A stretch of 34,977 bases of DNA from DATKZH01 sp964475955 (GCA_964475955.1 CAYYZY010000073.1:1-34977), one strand, 5' to 3'. Positions 15,980-24,957 are shown, counted from the first letter of the stretch. Translations and numbers: made by a program. Notes: a model not told the origin generated them from the sequence alone.

Positions 15980-17140
15980 CTACCGCTGCTCGGCCAATGC
16001 CAACCGTTCGCCGATCGGCGGGTGGCCGTGAAAGAGGAGCACGTCGAGCCAGTGGGGGTCGGGGTCGGCCTTGTTCACCCGGGCGAGCTTGCGAAAGGCC
16101 GACAGGTACGCGGACCGGTCGCCCGTCCGCTCGAGGGCGTAGCGGTCGCTCTGGCGCTCGTAGCGGCGGCTCACGGCGTTCTGCACCGGCTCCAGCACGG
16201 TGAGGAACACGGTGAGGATGAACATCACCAGCGGCGCGGCCGCCACCGGCAGGTGCGCGTAGTCGAGCGCCCCGGCCGGGCTATCGACCCAAGCGGCCAA
16301 GAGCCGGTCGCACACCCAGAACCCCGCCGCGCTGTAGACGATGCCGCCGACGAGCATCTTCTGGAGATGCCGGAACACGTGGTGCCCGATCTCGTGGGCG
16401 AAGATCACTTCGATCTCCTCGGCCGTGAAGCGGTCCAGGAGCGTATCCCCCAGCAGCACGCGCCGGGTGCGCCCCAGGCCGGAAAGCATGGCGTTGGCCT
16501 TCACCGTCTCCTCGCTCAGCGCCATCCGGTACACGCCCTCGATCGCCACGCCCGTCCCCTCGGCCAGGCGCGCGAGCCGATCGACCAGCTCGGGCCGGTC
16601 GAGCCGTTCGAGCTTGTAGAACCAGGGCAGGATCACGACCGGCAGCAATCGCCCCAATACCACGCTCACCACGAAGAACGCCCCGGCGCCGACCAACCAC
16701 CAGTAGCCGCCCGTCGCCCAGATCAGCCAGAACAGCCCGAAGAACAGGGCGATCGAAAAACCGCCCCCCAGCATCACCCGCTTGGCGTACCGCCAGAGCC
16801 ACGCCGGAAACGTCTGGTTGCTCAGCCCGAAACGATGCTCGAGCACGTGCCCCGAGTAATACGAGAGCGGAAAGGAGACCAGCACGTGCAGGCCGAACAC
16901 GATCGCCAGCATGGCCAGCAAGCGGAGCGACCGATGGGCTTCGAGCGGGGCGAAGCCCTTCAGCCAGGCGTCCAACGGCCGCGCGAAGACCAGCGCGATC
17001 ACGCCGAGATAAGCCAGGTCGACCAGCTTGTCGGCCAGCGTACAAGCCAGGTCGTACCGCCCGTAACGCTTCGCCTCGGCCAGCTCGTCGGGGTTCATGG
17101 GCTCCGCATCGTCGGGAGCGGACGTTTCCGAATCGATCAT
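15980..17140 (-). CDS. M48 family membrane metalloprotease (Ste24/CAAX-protease-like)
   Basis: The 386-residue integral membrane zinc protease has hydrophobic segments near 35-52, 73-95, 122-143, 147-172, 263-283 and 296-318. The zinc motif is FAHEIGHHV (His249, Glu250, His253), and the third ligand is Glu328 in RYERQSDRYAL; SEETVKANAM (209-218) is the conserved block before it. Members of this subgroup cut membrane-linked or misfolded proteins; in bacteria without prenylated proteins a quality-control role is more likely than CAAX processing. I start at 17140 (MIDSET). A later Met at 17098 (MNPDEL) with GGAG just upstream is possible and would lose only a polar leader. It ends 16 bases from the convergent coiled-coil gene and lies 41 bases downstream of the small gene. 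Confidence 0.9.
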   Translation of the reverse strand: MIDSETSAPDDAEPMNPDELAEAKRYGRYDLACTLADKLVDLAYLGVIALVFARPLDAWLKGFAPLEAHRSLRLLAMLAIVFGLHVLVSFPLSYYSGHVLEHRFGLSNQTFPAWLWRYAKRVMLGGGFSIALFFGLFWLIWATGGYWWLVGAGAFFVVSVVLGRLLPVVILPWFYKLERLDRPELVDRLARLAEGTGVAIEGVYRMALSEETVKANAMLSGLGRTRRVLLGDTLLDRFTAEEIEVIFAHEIGHHVFRHLQKMLVGGIVYSAAGFWVCDRLLAAWVDSPAGALDYAHLPVAAAPLVMFILTVFLTVLEPVQNAVSRRYERQSDRYALERTGDRSAYLSAFRKLARVNKADPDPHWLDVLLFHGHPPIGERLALAEQR

Positions 17141-17181
17141 TGCGCGTGGCTGTCGGGTGGATCGGTCCGCGCGTCGGCACG

Positions 17182-17376
17182 TCACGGCGTCTTGCCTTCA
17201 GGCTGCTCTACTTGCGCGATTTGCGGTCCGTGCCGACGGAACGATACTACGTGCCGCCCGCGTTCGTCTTGTCTCTTCTTGGCGTCGGCCAGCATTGCAG
17301 AGATATCGTAGTTGAACCGCGCGGCCTGCTCGCGGCGGACCTTGTGTATCTGTTCCACGATTTCGTCCCGCCACAT
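17182..17376 (-). CDS. Small conserved protein resembling antitoxin-like MRDEIVEEIRxxREE family
   Basis: The 64-residue protein begins MWRDEIVEQIHKVRREQAARFNYDISAMLADAKKRQ, interrupted here only for length by my reading. This pattern (helix, then F-N-Y-D, then a second helix and a short basic tail) is very common as a small stand-alone ORF in cyanobacteria and planctomycetes, often next to toxin-like PIN or RelE genes. No toxin gene is seen beside it; its neighbours are the M48 protease (41 bases downstream) and the DUF6786-like gene (62 bases upstream) on the same strand. GGGAG lies upstream of the start. The C-terminal 20 residues look less conserved. Function is not known, and the antitoxin idea rests only on resemblance. 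Confidence 0.65.
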   Translation of the reverse strand: MWRDEIVEQIHKVRREQAARFNYDISAMLADAKKRQDERGRHVVSFRRHGPQIAQVEQPEGKTP

Positions 17377-17438
17377 CGGTAGAGACTCCCGTCCATTCCC
17401 TTCCTTCGCGACGTGCGCCCACGCCGCAACGGATGGCC

Positions 17439-18608
17439 CTACTCTCCAAGCATCTCCTCCCGCACCCGGCCCAACTCCACGCCCAGCACGTCCTTCGCCA
17501 CCTCGGCCAGGGTCGCCATGTCGGCCTGGAGATGGACCGTCCGGTGCCGGTGCGCGAGCGACTCGCCGGTGGCCAGGGCGGCGGCCGGCGAAAGCGACTC
17601 GATCTCGTAAAACGCCCCCAAGCCTTCCCGGCCCGGCTCGGGCGGGCCGTCGTTATAGCTGTTGGCCACGTCGCCCACGTAGGGCTCCGCCTGCGGAATT
17701 CCCCACATGTTGTTCATGTAGGGGTGGCTTGCCGGATCGTCGGGCATGCTGAAGTGGACCAGGGTCAACGTGCCCATCTCGAAGTCGATCGAGCCGAGCA
17801 CCTCCCGGGCGCGCCGCTGCGACGTGCCGATCTTCGCGCGGTACTTGCCGTCGGCCAACAGCAGGATCGCCTCGGGGAGGATCTTGAGCCGCTCGGGCGG
17901 GACCGGGCCGAAGTAGTCCGACTTGACCGGCGGCCCCAGCTCGGACTCGTCGCCCGGCTTGTAGGGAACGATCGCGACCGTCGACGGCGCCGCGTTGAGC
18001 ATGCCGAGGATCCAGATCGAGACCAGCCCCTTCTCGCGCGTCATCGGGGCCCCGCGATTGGTGATCGTGTTGACCGTCTCGTAGCCGACCCGCTTCACGC
18101 CCTCCGAGGCCATCGTCGCGACGGTCGACCGGCCGAACAGCTCCTCGAGGTCCCGCAGGGCGAGCAGGCGGACGTCGCGGGCGACGTCGAGATCGAACGG
18201 CGTGGCCGAGGCGTTCCGGAGCTGCATCCGCTGGGCCAGCCGATGCGACGTGTCGCCCGGCCCGACCGTCAACGGGAACTCCCCCTCGTTCAGCGCCGCG
18301 GGCGTGTACCAGTTGTCGAGCGTCTGCTCGGCGCCGGGGGCGAACCAGAGGCTGAACGGGCCGCCCTCGGGCGAGAACCACATGCGGTCTTCGCCTCCAT
18401 AGTTGTTGAACCGCGGGTCGGGCCGGTTCGCCTCGATGAACGCGCGGTTGACGAAGCCGAAGCTGGGCCCGTTCTCGCCGCCGCAGGTGGAGGTCATCAC
18501 GCGCCCCTGCCACTCGGGGCAGAGGGCCACGAGGGCACCTTCGCCGTCGTCCAGCTCCACCACGCTCGTGTGCCGCAGCAGGAAATCCCGAACTTCGCGA
18601 TACGACAT
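17439..18608 (-). CDS. DUF6786-like protein
   Basis: The 389-residue soluble protein starts MSYREVRDFLLRH with an AGGAGG ribosome site. It has FVNRAFIEANRPDPRFNNYGGEDRMWFSPEGGPFSLWF in the first third, and a later NMWGIPQAEPYVGDVANSYNDGP; these are blocks I associate with DUF6786, whose fold I believe is of the galactose-mutarotase type. It has no signal peptide here, although some relatives are lipoproteins. A role in sugar handling is plausible but not shown. It is the first of three closely spaced genes on this strand. The family name is from memory and should be checked. Confidence 0.65.
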   Translation of the reverse strand: MSYREVRDFLLRHTSVVELDDGEGALVALCPEWQGRVMTSTCGGENGPSFGFVNRAFIEANRPDPRFNNYGGEDRMWFSPEGGPFSLWFAPGAEQTLDNWYTPAALNEGEFPLTVGPGDTSHRLAQRMQLRNASATPFDLDVARDVRLLALRDLEELFGRSTVATMASEGVKRVGYETVNTITNRGAPMTREKGLVSIWILGMLNAAPSTVAIVPYKPGDESELGPPVKSDYFGPVPPERLKILPEAILLLADGKYRAKIGTSQRRAREVLGSIDFEMGTLTLVHFSMPDDPASHPYMNNMWGIPQAEPYVGDVANSYNDGPPEPGREGLGAFYEIESLSPAAALATGESLAHRHRTVHLQADMATLAEVAKDVLGVELGRVREEMLGE

Positions 18609-19002
18609 CGGCTCGCCTCCTTTCGCTCCATCGGCCCGCGGGGTCGCGTTTCAGATCGCCAGCCATAACATACCATCCGGGCTCGGACCCCCGCCAGCCC
18701 CCGCCGGTCGCGGTACGGGTAGACGTGTCGACACAAACCCGAAGCGCCAGCGAGGAGATCGACCCCGCTGCTCGCTGGCGCTTCGGGTTTGTGTGACGCC
18801 GCTTCAGGCCGTGGAATCGACCAGACTGTGCCGGCACGGCCCGTAGATACGCGGCCGCCGTCACGCCCGGTTGCCGGCCGCTCGTGGGGAGGGTACACTC
18901 GGATCCTCACGCCCGCCGTCGGCAAGCCCAGGGCGTGCCACGCACCCACGTGACCTTCCCCGCCTCGCGGACCCCCCCCCGCGCTTCCATGGAGACACCC
19001 CC
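18609..19002. other. Divergent intergenic region with a long perfect inverted repeat
   Basis: These 394 bases separate the DUF6786-like gene (-) from the 1040-residue secreted protein (+). They contain the inverted repeat at 18731-18794 and no gene. A weak promoter for the right-hand gene is possible at TTGCCG (18871-18876) and TACACT (18894-18899), 17 bases apart. A GGAGA ribosome site stands 12 bases before the ATG at 19003. Confidence 0.55.
18731..18794. repeat. Perfect 24-bp inverted repeat with 16-base loop
   Basis: Left arm 18731-18754 (ACACAAACCCGAAGCGCC...) and right arm 18771-18794 (...GGCGCTTCGGGTTTGTGT) are exact complements, separated by 16 bases. The sequence resembles a palindromic intergenic element widespread in planctomycete genomes. 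It could fold in DNA or RNA, and could act as a terminator in either direction or as a mobile non-coding element. Confidence 0.9.
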
Positions 19003-22000
19003 ATGAGCACGCATCCCCGCCTCGTTCGCTTCCTCTCCGTCGCCGTCCTGCTGGGAGCCGTGGGGCGGCTCGCGGCCGAAGACCTCGATCCCGACTTTCG
19101 GCCGGAGCTGGTCGGCGTGGAGTTCACGTCGCGCGAGGTCCGCCCCGGCGATCCGTTTGCGGTGACGATCAAGTTTCGCAACGCGGGTACGCGCCCCGCG
19201 CGGTCGGACTATCGCGTGTTCCTGCACTTCGAGGCCCCGCGCCGGGACTGCGCCGACATCGTCATCCACGCCGACCACGCCCCCTCCGAGCCGACCTCGC
19301 TCTGGAAGCCCGGCGAGCTGATCATCGACGGACCGCGCCGCCTGATCGCCCCCGCCGACCGGCCCGAGCAGGAGTATTTCGTCCACGTCGGCATCTACGA
19401 CTACGGAGGAACCGGGCAGCGTCTCCTCGAGAGCTACGCGGGCGGAACGATCCGCGTTACGCCCGACGCGCCGCCGGCCGAGAGCATCGCCCCCAAGCCG
19501 CTTGCGCCTGAGGAACTGCGGCGCAGGCGCCGGGCCCTGGCCGAGTACGTCGCGCCCGAAAACCGGGCCACCCTGGAAACGCCCGCATGGCGATTCGACC
19601 TCGACCGCGCCGGCGGCGCGTGGGTGCTCACGGATCGGGCGACCGGCGCGCTCTGGACTTCGGACCCCTCGCGGCCGCGGTTCGCCGAGATCCTCCTCCG
19701 CGCCGACGACCGCTCGGCGCGGTGGTACGTCGACCGCTTCGATGAGGTCGCCGAGACGCCGCAGGGCTTGCGTCTTCTCACGCGTCCGCTGGTCGACGGC
19801 CGGCCCTCGGGCGTGACGGTCACGTTCACGATCGAGCCGGTCGCCGACCCGCCCGGCTTGAAGCTCGCGTTCGATTCGCAGTCGGCGGGGCCGTGGCGCG
19901 TGGCGCGCGTCGGGCTGTTGGACCACGCGCTGACGGTGACCGAAGAGGACGGCGGCTGCGTCTACGTGCCGCACCGCCTGGGCATCGGGCTGCCCGCCGA
20001 CGAAGGGCTTCCCGGCGTCTCCCAGTGGACGACGTACAACAGCCTGTCGATGGCCATGTGCGGGGCGGTGAAGCAGGGCTCGGCGCTGTTGGTCAACTGG
20101 GAGGAGGTCGACACGCGGCTGCGCGTCGACACGCGCTGGCCCGACCTGGCGCGCGTGCCGGGGCGCCGGTCGCGCGACGTCTCGCTCCAGTTCGAAGCCC
20201 CCCGTGGGGCCTGCACCCTCCATCCGCTCGGGTCGGGCGGCTACGTGGAAATCGCCCAGGCGTACCGGGCGCTGGCCGAGGCCAAGGGGTGGCGCAAGAC
20301 GTGGGCGGAGAAGCGGAAGCGATTCCCCACGGTCGACCGGCTCTTCGGGGCGACGAACTTCAAGCCGTTCGTCTTCTCGCGCGTGGTGCCCGGCTCGCGG
20401 TTCTGCCGCGACGGCAAGGAGCGCACGCACCTCAGCTTCACGTTCGAGCAGGTGGCCGACTGCGCCGAGCACTGGCGCCGCGAGCTGGAGATCGACCGGG
20501 CCTACGTGGTGTTGGCGGGCTGGATCAACGGCGGCTACGACGTGCGCCATCCCGACGTCCTGCCGGCCGCCCCCGAGTGCGGCGGCAACGAGGCGCTCGC
20601 CGAGGCCGGCGCGCGGATCAAGGACTGCGGCTACCTGTTCGGCCTGCACGACAACTACCAGGACATGTACCGGGACGCCCCCTCGTGGGACCTGAAGTGG
20701 ATCAACAAGAACGCCCGCGGCGAGCCCAAGCGGGGCGGCAACTGGAACGGCGGCCAGGCGTGGCAGGTCTGCGCGATCGAGCAGGTGGAGCTGGCCGCGC
20801 GCGACCAGACCAACCTGCCGAAGATCGCCGAGCTGTTCGGCCCGTCGGTCTACTTCATCGACACCGTGTTCGCCTGGCCGCTGGTCACGTGCGAAGACCC
20901 CAACCACCCCGTGACCCGGCTCGACGACCTCCGCTGGAAGTCCCGGCTCTGCATGCTGGCCAAGGAGCATTTCGGGCTGTTCGGCAGCGAGGAGGGCCGC
21001 GAGTGGGCCGTGCCGTGCGCCGACTACCTGGAGGGCATCTTCGGCCATCAGACCGACTCGCCGCCCGGCAGCGTCGTGCCGCTCTTTCCGCTCGTCTACA
21101 GCGACTGCGTGCAGATCATGACGCACCAGGGCAGCCGGATCGGGCCGGGCGACGAGAAGAAGGTCGCCGACCACGTCCTGTTCGCCGAGATGCCCCTGGC
21201 CCGGTTCGGCGGCCGAAGCTACTGGACCGGGCCCGGAACACCCAAGGCGCCGATCGTGCCGCTCGCGCCGCGGGTGCGCGACCTGGGCGGGCGCAAGTTC
21301 GCCGTTACCTACCGCTGGAAGGCCACGGGGCCGGTCGACCACGACTACTCCGCGTTCGTCCATTTCGCCCACAAGGCCGCCAAAAGGTCGGACGGCATCG
21401 CCTACCAGAACGACCACGCACCGACCGTGCCTTCCTCACAGTGGAAGCCGGGCGCGGTCGCCGAAGACGGGCCGCACGTCGTCGAAGTGCCCGAGGAATA
21501 CGACGGCCGCGCGGAGATCCTGCTGGGCCTGCTCGGCGACGGCGGGCGCATCCGCCTCTCCGACGCGCGACAAAGCGAGCTCCGCTACCACGTGGGGAAG
21601 ATCGTGGCCGGTCCCCAGGGCATCCGGCTCGATCCGGCCGCGACGACGCACGTCGCCGAGCTCTGGTCGCGCGGCGACGACGGCTGGACGGCCGACCTCT
21701 GCCCGACCGACCGCGTCATCAAGAACACCTGGGAGGTGCTCAGCCCGCTGAATCGGATCACGGCCGAAACGCCTTTGAGCGACCACGAGCTGCTGACCGA
21801 TGACGGTCTCCTCCAGCGAACGCGGTTCGGCGACGTGACGATCACCGTCGCCTACCAGGAGCCGGCCCGGATCGGCGAGAACGCGGTGCCCGCCTACGGC
21901 TTCATCGTCGAAAGCCCGTCGTACGTCGCGTTCTGTGCCACGCGCTACGGGGGCATCGAGTACGAGCGTCCCGCGCTATTTGCCGCCCAAAGCCTCGACG

Positions 22001-22125
22001 GCAAGCCGATCGCCGAGTCGAGCAAGGTGCGCATCTACCACGGTTTCGGCGACCGCCGCATCAACCTGTGCGGCCGGCGGTTCGAGGTGGCCAGGGAGGA
22101 GATCGTGGAGTTCGACACTCCGTAG
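19003..22125 (+). CDS. Large secreted glycosidase-like protein with duplicated beta modules
   Basis: The 1040-residue protein has a signal peptide (residues 1-25, ending LAA-ED). Residues about 34-152 form a beta-sandwich with VFLHFEAP, ADHAP and LWKPGE; the same pattern recurs at about 753-860 (AFVHFAH, NDHAP, QWKPGA), so the module is duplicated on either side of the core. The core (about 200-740) has an N-terminal beta-supersandwich-like part and a TIM-barrel-like part (YVVLAGWINGGYDVRHPD, LFGLHDNYQDMYRD, VYFIDTVFAW, GLFGSEEGREW) that reminds me of DUF5696 or GH101-like enzymes, with Asp and Glu in the positions expected for a retaining hydrolase. The exact family and substrate are not established. 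Extracellular or periplasmic glycan cleavage is inferred. Confidence 0.7.
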   Translation: MSTHPRLVRFLSVAVLLGAVGRLAAEDLDPDFRPELVGVEFTSREVRPGDPFAVTIKFRNAGTRPARSDYRVFLHFEAPRRDCADIVIHADHAPSEPTSLWKPGELIIDGPRRLIAPADRPEQEYFVHVGIYDYGGTGQRLLESYAGGTIRVTPDAPPAESIAPKPLAPEELRRRRRALAEYVAPENRATLETPAWRFDLDRAGGAWVLTDRATGALWTSDPSRPRFAEILLRADDRSARWYVDRFDEVAETPQGLRLLTRPLVDGRPSGVTVTFTIEPVADPPGLKLAFDSQSAGPWRVARVGLLDHALTVTEEDGGCVYVPHRLGIGLPADEGLPGVSQWTTYNSLSMAMCGAVKQGSALLVNWEEVDTRLRVDTRWPDLARVPGRRSRDVSLQFEAPRGACTLHPLGSGGYVEIAQAYRALAEAKGWRKTWAEKRKRFPTVDRLFGATNFKPFVFSRVVPGSRFCRDGKERTHLSFTFEQVADCAEHWRRELEIDRAYVVLAGWINGGYDVRHPDVLPAAPECGGNEALAEAGARIKDCGYLFGLHDNYQDMYRDAPSWDLKWINKNARGEPKRGGNWNGGQAWQVCAIEQVELAARDQTNLPKIAELFGPSVYFIDTVFAWPLVTCEDPNHPVTRLDDLRWKSRLCMLAKEHFGLFGSEEGREWAVPCADYLEGIFGHQTDSPPGSVVPLFPLVYSDCVQIMTHQGSRIGPGDEKKVADHVLFAEMPLARFGGRSYWTGPGTPKAPIVPLAPRVRDLGGRKFAVTYRWKATGPVDHDYSAFVHFAHKAAKRSDGIAYQNDHAPTVPSSQWKPGAVAEDGPHVVEVPEEYDGRAEILLGLLGDGGRIRLSDARQSELRYHVGKIVAGPQGIRLDPAATTHVAELWSRGDDGWTADLCPTDRVIKNTWEVLSPLNRITAETPLSDHELLTDDGLLQRTRFGDVTITVAYQEPARIGENAVPAYGFIVESPSYVAFCATRYGGIEYERPALFAAQSLDGKPIAESSKVRIYHGFGDRRINLCGRRFEVAREEIVEFDTP

Positions 22126-22706
22126 CGAGACGCGCTCTCGCTAAGGGTGAACCACCGATTCACACGGATAAACGCAGGGTGGTGAAAGCGTTTCACGCCC
22201 TGTTTGCGGATTGCAGACGCGACGGCGAGTCGCGGCCTGGTTCCCGGCCGGTTGCGGTGCACGAGCTCGAGTCGCAATCGTTGCCTTTCGCTCCGCGAAA
22301 AGACGTTTGCCGTCTCCGTTCGGCGGCCTGCGGATGGCCGCCGCCCCCCCATAAGATGCACAAGGGGAGGGCGCCCCCCTCCAAAGAGTCGGTCCTGTAG
22401 CCGCGCGCACGGTGGCTTGTGAGCTACATCTTCGGCCTGCTCCCGTCCTGGGTCGAGATGGGTGCCGGCTTGCGAAGATCGGACGCAAACCTTTTCGGGA
22501 AAACCACTTGCGGAGCATCCTCTCCCTCGTGCTCCCGCCCGAAAACCGCCGCGCCTCGCCGCATGGGCCCCGCGACCGGGCGGCGCCCTTCCGCCTCGCC
22601 TCGAATGGGATTGTATATTCAGACAGCAAGCGTGCATAATGCACGGCCCTCGTCAGGCGTGGGCGGTCGCTCGCGCAGGCTTTCGCTTACGACACGAGAG
22701 GAAAAC
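22126..22706. other. Long intergenic region before the sugar-salvage genes
   Basis: These 581 bases hold no gene I can support. At 22145-22176 is a block beginning GAACCACCGATTCACACGG, a type of non-coding repeat common in planctomycetes. Near 22275-22310 is a TTTCGCTCCGCGAAAAGACG block resembling the core of the element at 29132-29265. Near 22345-22385 is a GGAGGGCGCCCCCCTCC palindrome. The open frame from 22419 that runs into the next gene is Arg/Pro/Ser-rich and not protein-like. A promoter lies at 22611-22640. Confidence 0.55.
22611..22640 (+). promoter_or_regulatory. Candidate promoter of the sugar-salvage operon
   Basis: TTGTAT (22611-22616, 3 of 6) and CATAAT (22635-22640, 5 of 6) are 18 bases apart in a locally AT-richer stretch, 66 bases before the ATG at 22707. 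The -35 box is weak, so an activator may be needed, or the call may be wrong. Confidence 0.4.
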
Positions 22707-23531
22707 ATGGTCCAGCCATCGATGGACAAGGCCGTCATTCTCGCCCGCGGACTGGGCACGCGGATGCAGAAGACCGACGATTCGGCCGCGCTCGACGCCG
22801 CCCAGGCCGCCGCGGCCGACACGGGCGTCAAGGCGATGATCCCGATCGGGCGCCCCTTTCTCGACTACGTGCTTTCGGCCCTGGCCGATGCCGGCTATCG
22901 GCAGGTCTGCCTGGTGGTGGGGCCCGACCACGATTCCATCCGCCGGTACTACCAAGACGAGGCGAAGCCCGAGCGGATCGCGGTCCACTTCGCCGTTCAG
23001 CCCACGCCGGAGGGCACGGCCGACGCGGTGGCCGCCGCCGAGGCGTTCGCGGCCGACGACCCGTTCCTGGTGATCAACTCCGACAACTACTACCCGGCGC
23101 AAGCCTTCCGCGGGCTCCGCGAAGTGACCGGCTCGGCCACGGCCCTGTTCGAGCGCCGGAGCCTGATCGCCGGGAGCAACATCGCGGGGGATCGGATTCA
23201 GTCGTTCGCCGTCGGCCTGATGAACGGCGACGGCCTCCTGCGGCGGATCCTGGAGAAGCCGAGCGACGACCAACTGGCCTCGATCCCCAAGCCGCATTGG
23301 CTGAGCATGAACTGCTGGCGGTTCACGGCGTCGATCTTCGAGGCATGTCGCAACATCCAACGCTCCCCCCGGGGCGAACTGGAATTGCCCGACGCCGTCC
23401 AGTACACGATGGACAAGCTGGGTGAGACCTACCGGGTCGTACCCGTTCGGGCGCCGGTGCTCGACATGACCAGCCGGCAGGACGTGGCGGAAGTCGGCCG
23501 GCGCCTGGCCGGCGTGGAGGTGACGCTTTGA
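22707..23531 (+). CDS. Sugar-1-phosphate nucleotidyltransferase
   Basis: The 274-residue protein belongs to the NTP-transferase family (glucose-1-phosphate uridylyl/thymidylyl-transferase fold). ILARGLGTRMQK (about 10-21) is the nucleotide-binding loop, with Arg where most members have Ala-Gly; VKAMIPIGRPFLDYVLSALADAG follows, and VINSDNYYP carries the metal-binding Asp. Reaction: sugar-1-phosphate plus NTP gives NDP-sugar plus pyrophosphate. The start at 22707 has GAGAGGAAAA upstream. Its stop overlaps by four bases the TTG start of the GHMP kinase gene, so the two are translated together and probably act in sequence: kinase makes the sugar-1-phosphate, this enzyme activates it. The sugar is unknown. 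Confidence 0.88.
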   Translation: MVQPSMDKAVILARGLGTRMQKTDDSAALDAAQAAAADTGVKAMIPIGRPFLDYVLSALADAGYRQVCLVVGPDHDSIRRYYQDEAKPERIAVHFAVQPTPEGTADAVAAAEAFAADDPFLVINSDNYYPAQAFRGLREVTGSATALFERRSLIAGSNIAGDRIQSFAVGLMNGDGLLRRILEKPSDDQLASIPKPHWLSMNCWRFTASIFEACRNIQRSPRGELELPDAVQYTMDKLGETYRVVPVRAPVLDMTSRQDVAEVGRRLAGVEVTL

Positions 23532-24916
23532 TCCACCAGCTCGGTTACCGCGGCGACTTGACCGACCTTCGCCGGCTTGCCGACGCGCTGGCCGAGTCGG
23601 GCCTTTCCTCCGCGGCCCGTTGGAGCACGGCGGAACGGTTCGCCCGGGCCGCGGCCGCCCAGACGCGGTCCGACGACTGCACGCGCAGCGGCCCGCTGCG
23701 CGCGTTCTTCGTGCCCGGCCGGATCGAGGTGTTGGGCAAGCACACCGACTACGCGGGCGGGCGGAGCATGGTGGTTGCCGCCGAGCAGGGGTTTTGCCTG
23801 GTGGCCGTCGCACGCGACGATCCCCGGGTGGTGGTGGTCGACGCCGAGTCGGCCGAGACGGTCTCGTTCGACCTGAGCCCGGAGATCGCGCCCCGCGTGG
23901 GGCATTGGTCGAACTACCCCATGACGGTCGCCCGCCGCGTCGCGCGCAACTTCCCCGAGGCGCGAACCGGGGTCGAGATCTCCTTCTCCAGCAGCCTTCC
24001 CTCGGCCGCGGGCATGAGCAGCTCCAGCGCCATGATCGTGGCGATGTTCCTCGCCCTGGCCGAGGCGAACGGGCTGGCCGCCGGCAATCGATATCGGGAG
24101 AACGTGCCCGAGCTGATCGACCTGGCCGGCTACCTGGGCACCGTGGAGAACGGCCAGACGTTCGGCTCGCTTTCCGGTGATCGGGGCGTGGGCACGTTCG
24201 GCGGGAGCGAAGACCACACGGCCATCCTGTGCGCCCAGCCCGGCCGGGTGAGCCAGTACGTGTACTGCCCGATTCGCTTCGAGCGGGCGATTCCGGTGCC
24301 GCCGGGCTGCACGTTCGCCGTGGGCGCCTGCGGCGTGGCGGCGGAGAAGACGGGCGCGGCCATGGACAAGTACAACGTCGCCTCGCGCCTGGCCTCGGCC
24401 ATCGTCGAGCTGTGGCGATCGGAGAGCGGGCGCGACGACCCGCACCTGGCCGCCGCCCTGGCCAGCGGCCCCGACGCGCCGGACCGGCTCCAGAACCTCG
24501 TCGCGACCGCGGGCGAGGAGTTCCCCGAGCCCGGCTCGCTGCACAAGCGGTTGCGGCATTTCGTCATCGAAAACGAAGAGGTCCTGCCCGCCGCGGGCGA
24601 CGCACTGGCCGCCGGCGACCTGAGCCGCTTCGGAGAGCTCGTCGCCCATTCGCAACAGGCGGCCGAAGAGCTGCTCGGCAACCAGATCGCGGAGACCTCC
24701 TACCTCGCCCGGAGTGCCCGGCAGCACGGCGCGGCGGCGGCCTCGGCGTTTGGGGCCGGTTTCGGTGGGAGCGTGTGGGCGCTCATTGAGGAGTCTCAGG
24801 CCGAGCCGTTCCTGGCGGCCTGGGCCGCGGCCTACCGGGCCGAGTTCCCCGAGCAGGCCGAAACGGCCGCCTTCTTCACCACGGCGGCGGGCCCGGCGGC
24901 GTTTCAGGTGTGCTGA
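23528..24916 (+). CDS. Galactokinase-like GHMP sugar kinase
   Basis: The 462-residue kinase has the three GHMP motifs: GRIEVLGKHTDYAGG (64-78, galactokinase signature), SSLPSAAGMSSSSAM (155-169, ATP loop) and GAGFGGSVWALIEE near the C-terminus. It phosphorylates a sugar at C1 with ATP. I start at TTG 23528, which forms a TTGA overlap with the previous stop and has GGAGGTG seven bases before it; the next Met is inside the conserved domain. It is about 70 residues longer than typical bacterial GalK, and Lys replaces the usual Glu in LIGEHTDY, so a sugar other than galactose (for example fucose or arabinose) is possible. It is not fused to its nucleotidyltransferase, unlike bifunctional FKP. Confidence 0.88.
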   Translation: MIHQLGYRGDLTDLRRLADALAESGLSSAARWSTAERFARAAAAQTRSDDCTRSGPLRAFFVPGRIEVLGKHTDYAGGRSMVVAAEQGFCLVAVARDDPRVVVVDAESAETVSFDLSPEIAPRVGHWSNYPMTVARRVARNFPEARTGVEISFSSSLPSAAGMSSSSAMIVAMFLALAEANGLAAGNRYRENVPELIDLAGYLGTVENGQTFGSLSGDRGVGTFGGSEDHTAILCAQPGRVSQYVYCPIRFERAIPVPPGCTFAVGACGVAAEKTGAAMDKYNVASRLASAIVELWRSESGRDDPHLAAALASGPDAPDRLQNLVATAGEEFPEPGSLHKRLRHFVIENEEVLPAAGDALAAGDLSRFGELVAHSQQAAEELLGNQIAETSYLARSARQHGAAAASAFGAGFGGSVWALIEESQAEPFLAAWAAAYRAEFPEQAETAAFFTTAAGPAAFQVC

Positions 24917-24928
24917 GCCGCCGACAGC

Positions 24929-24957
24929 TTGATCCCGCGCTTTGGCCCAAGTATAGT
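24929..24957 (+). promoter_or_regulatory. Sigma-70-type promoter of the symporter gene
   Basis: TTGATC (24929-24934, 4 of 6) and TATAGT (24952-24957, 5 of 6) are separated by 17 bases, within the 109-base gap after the kinase gene. It suggests that the transporter can be transcribed apart from the two enzymes upstream. Confidence 0.5.

Noticed and set aside
18989..19002. ATG at 18989 as the start of the large secreted protein
   Set aside because: It is in another frame that stops almost at once; the ATG at 19003 is followed directly by a signal peptide.
18907..21417. An 836-codon minus-strand frame opposite the 1040-residue secreted protein
   Set aside because: Antisense shadow; the + strand gene has a signal peptide, ribosome site and coherent domains.
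22419..22706. Upstream extension of the nucleotidyltransferase by 96 codons
   Set aside because: The composition is Arg/Pro/Ser-rich and unlike the family N-terminus; the nucleotide loop normally lies within 10-15 residues of the start, which fits 22707.
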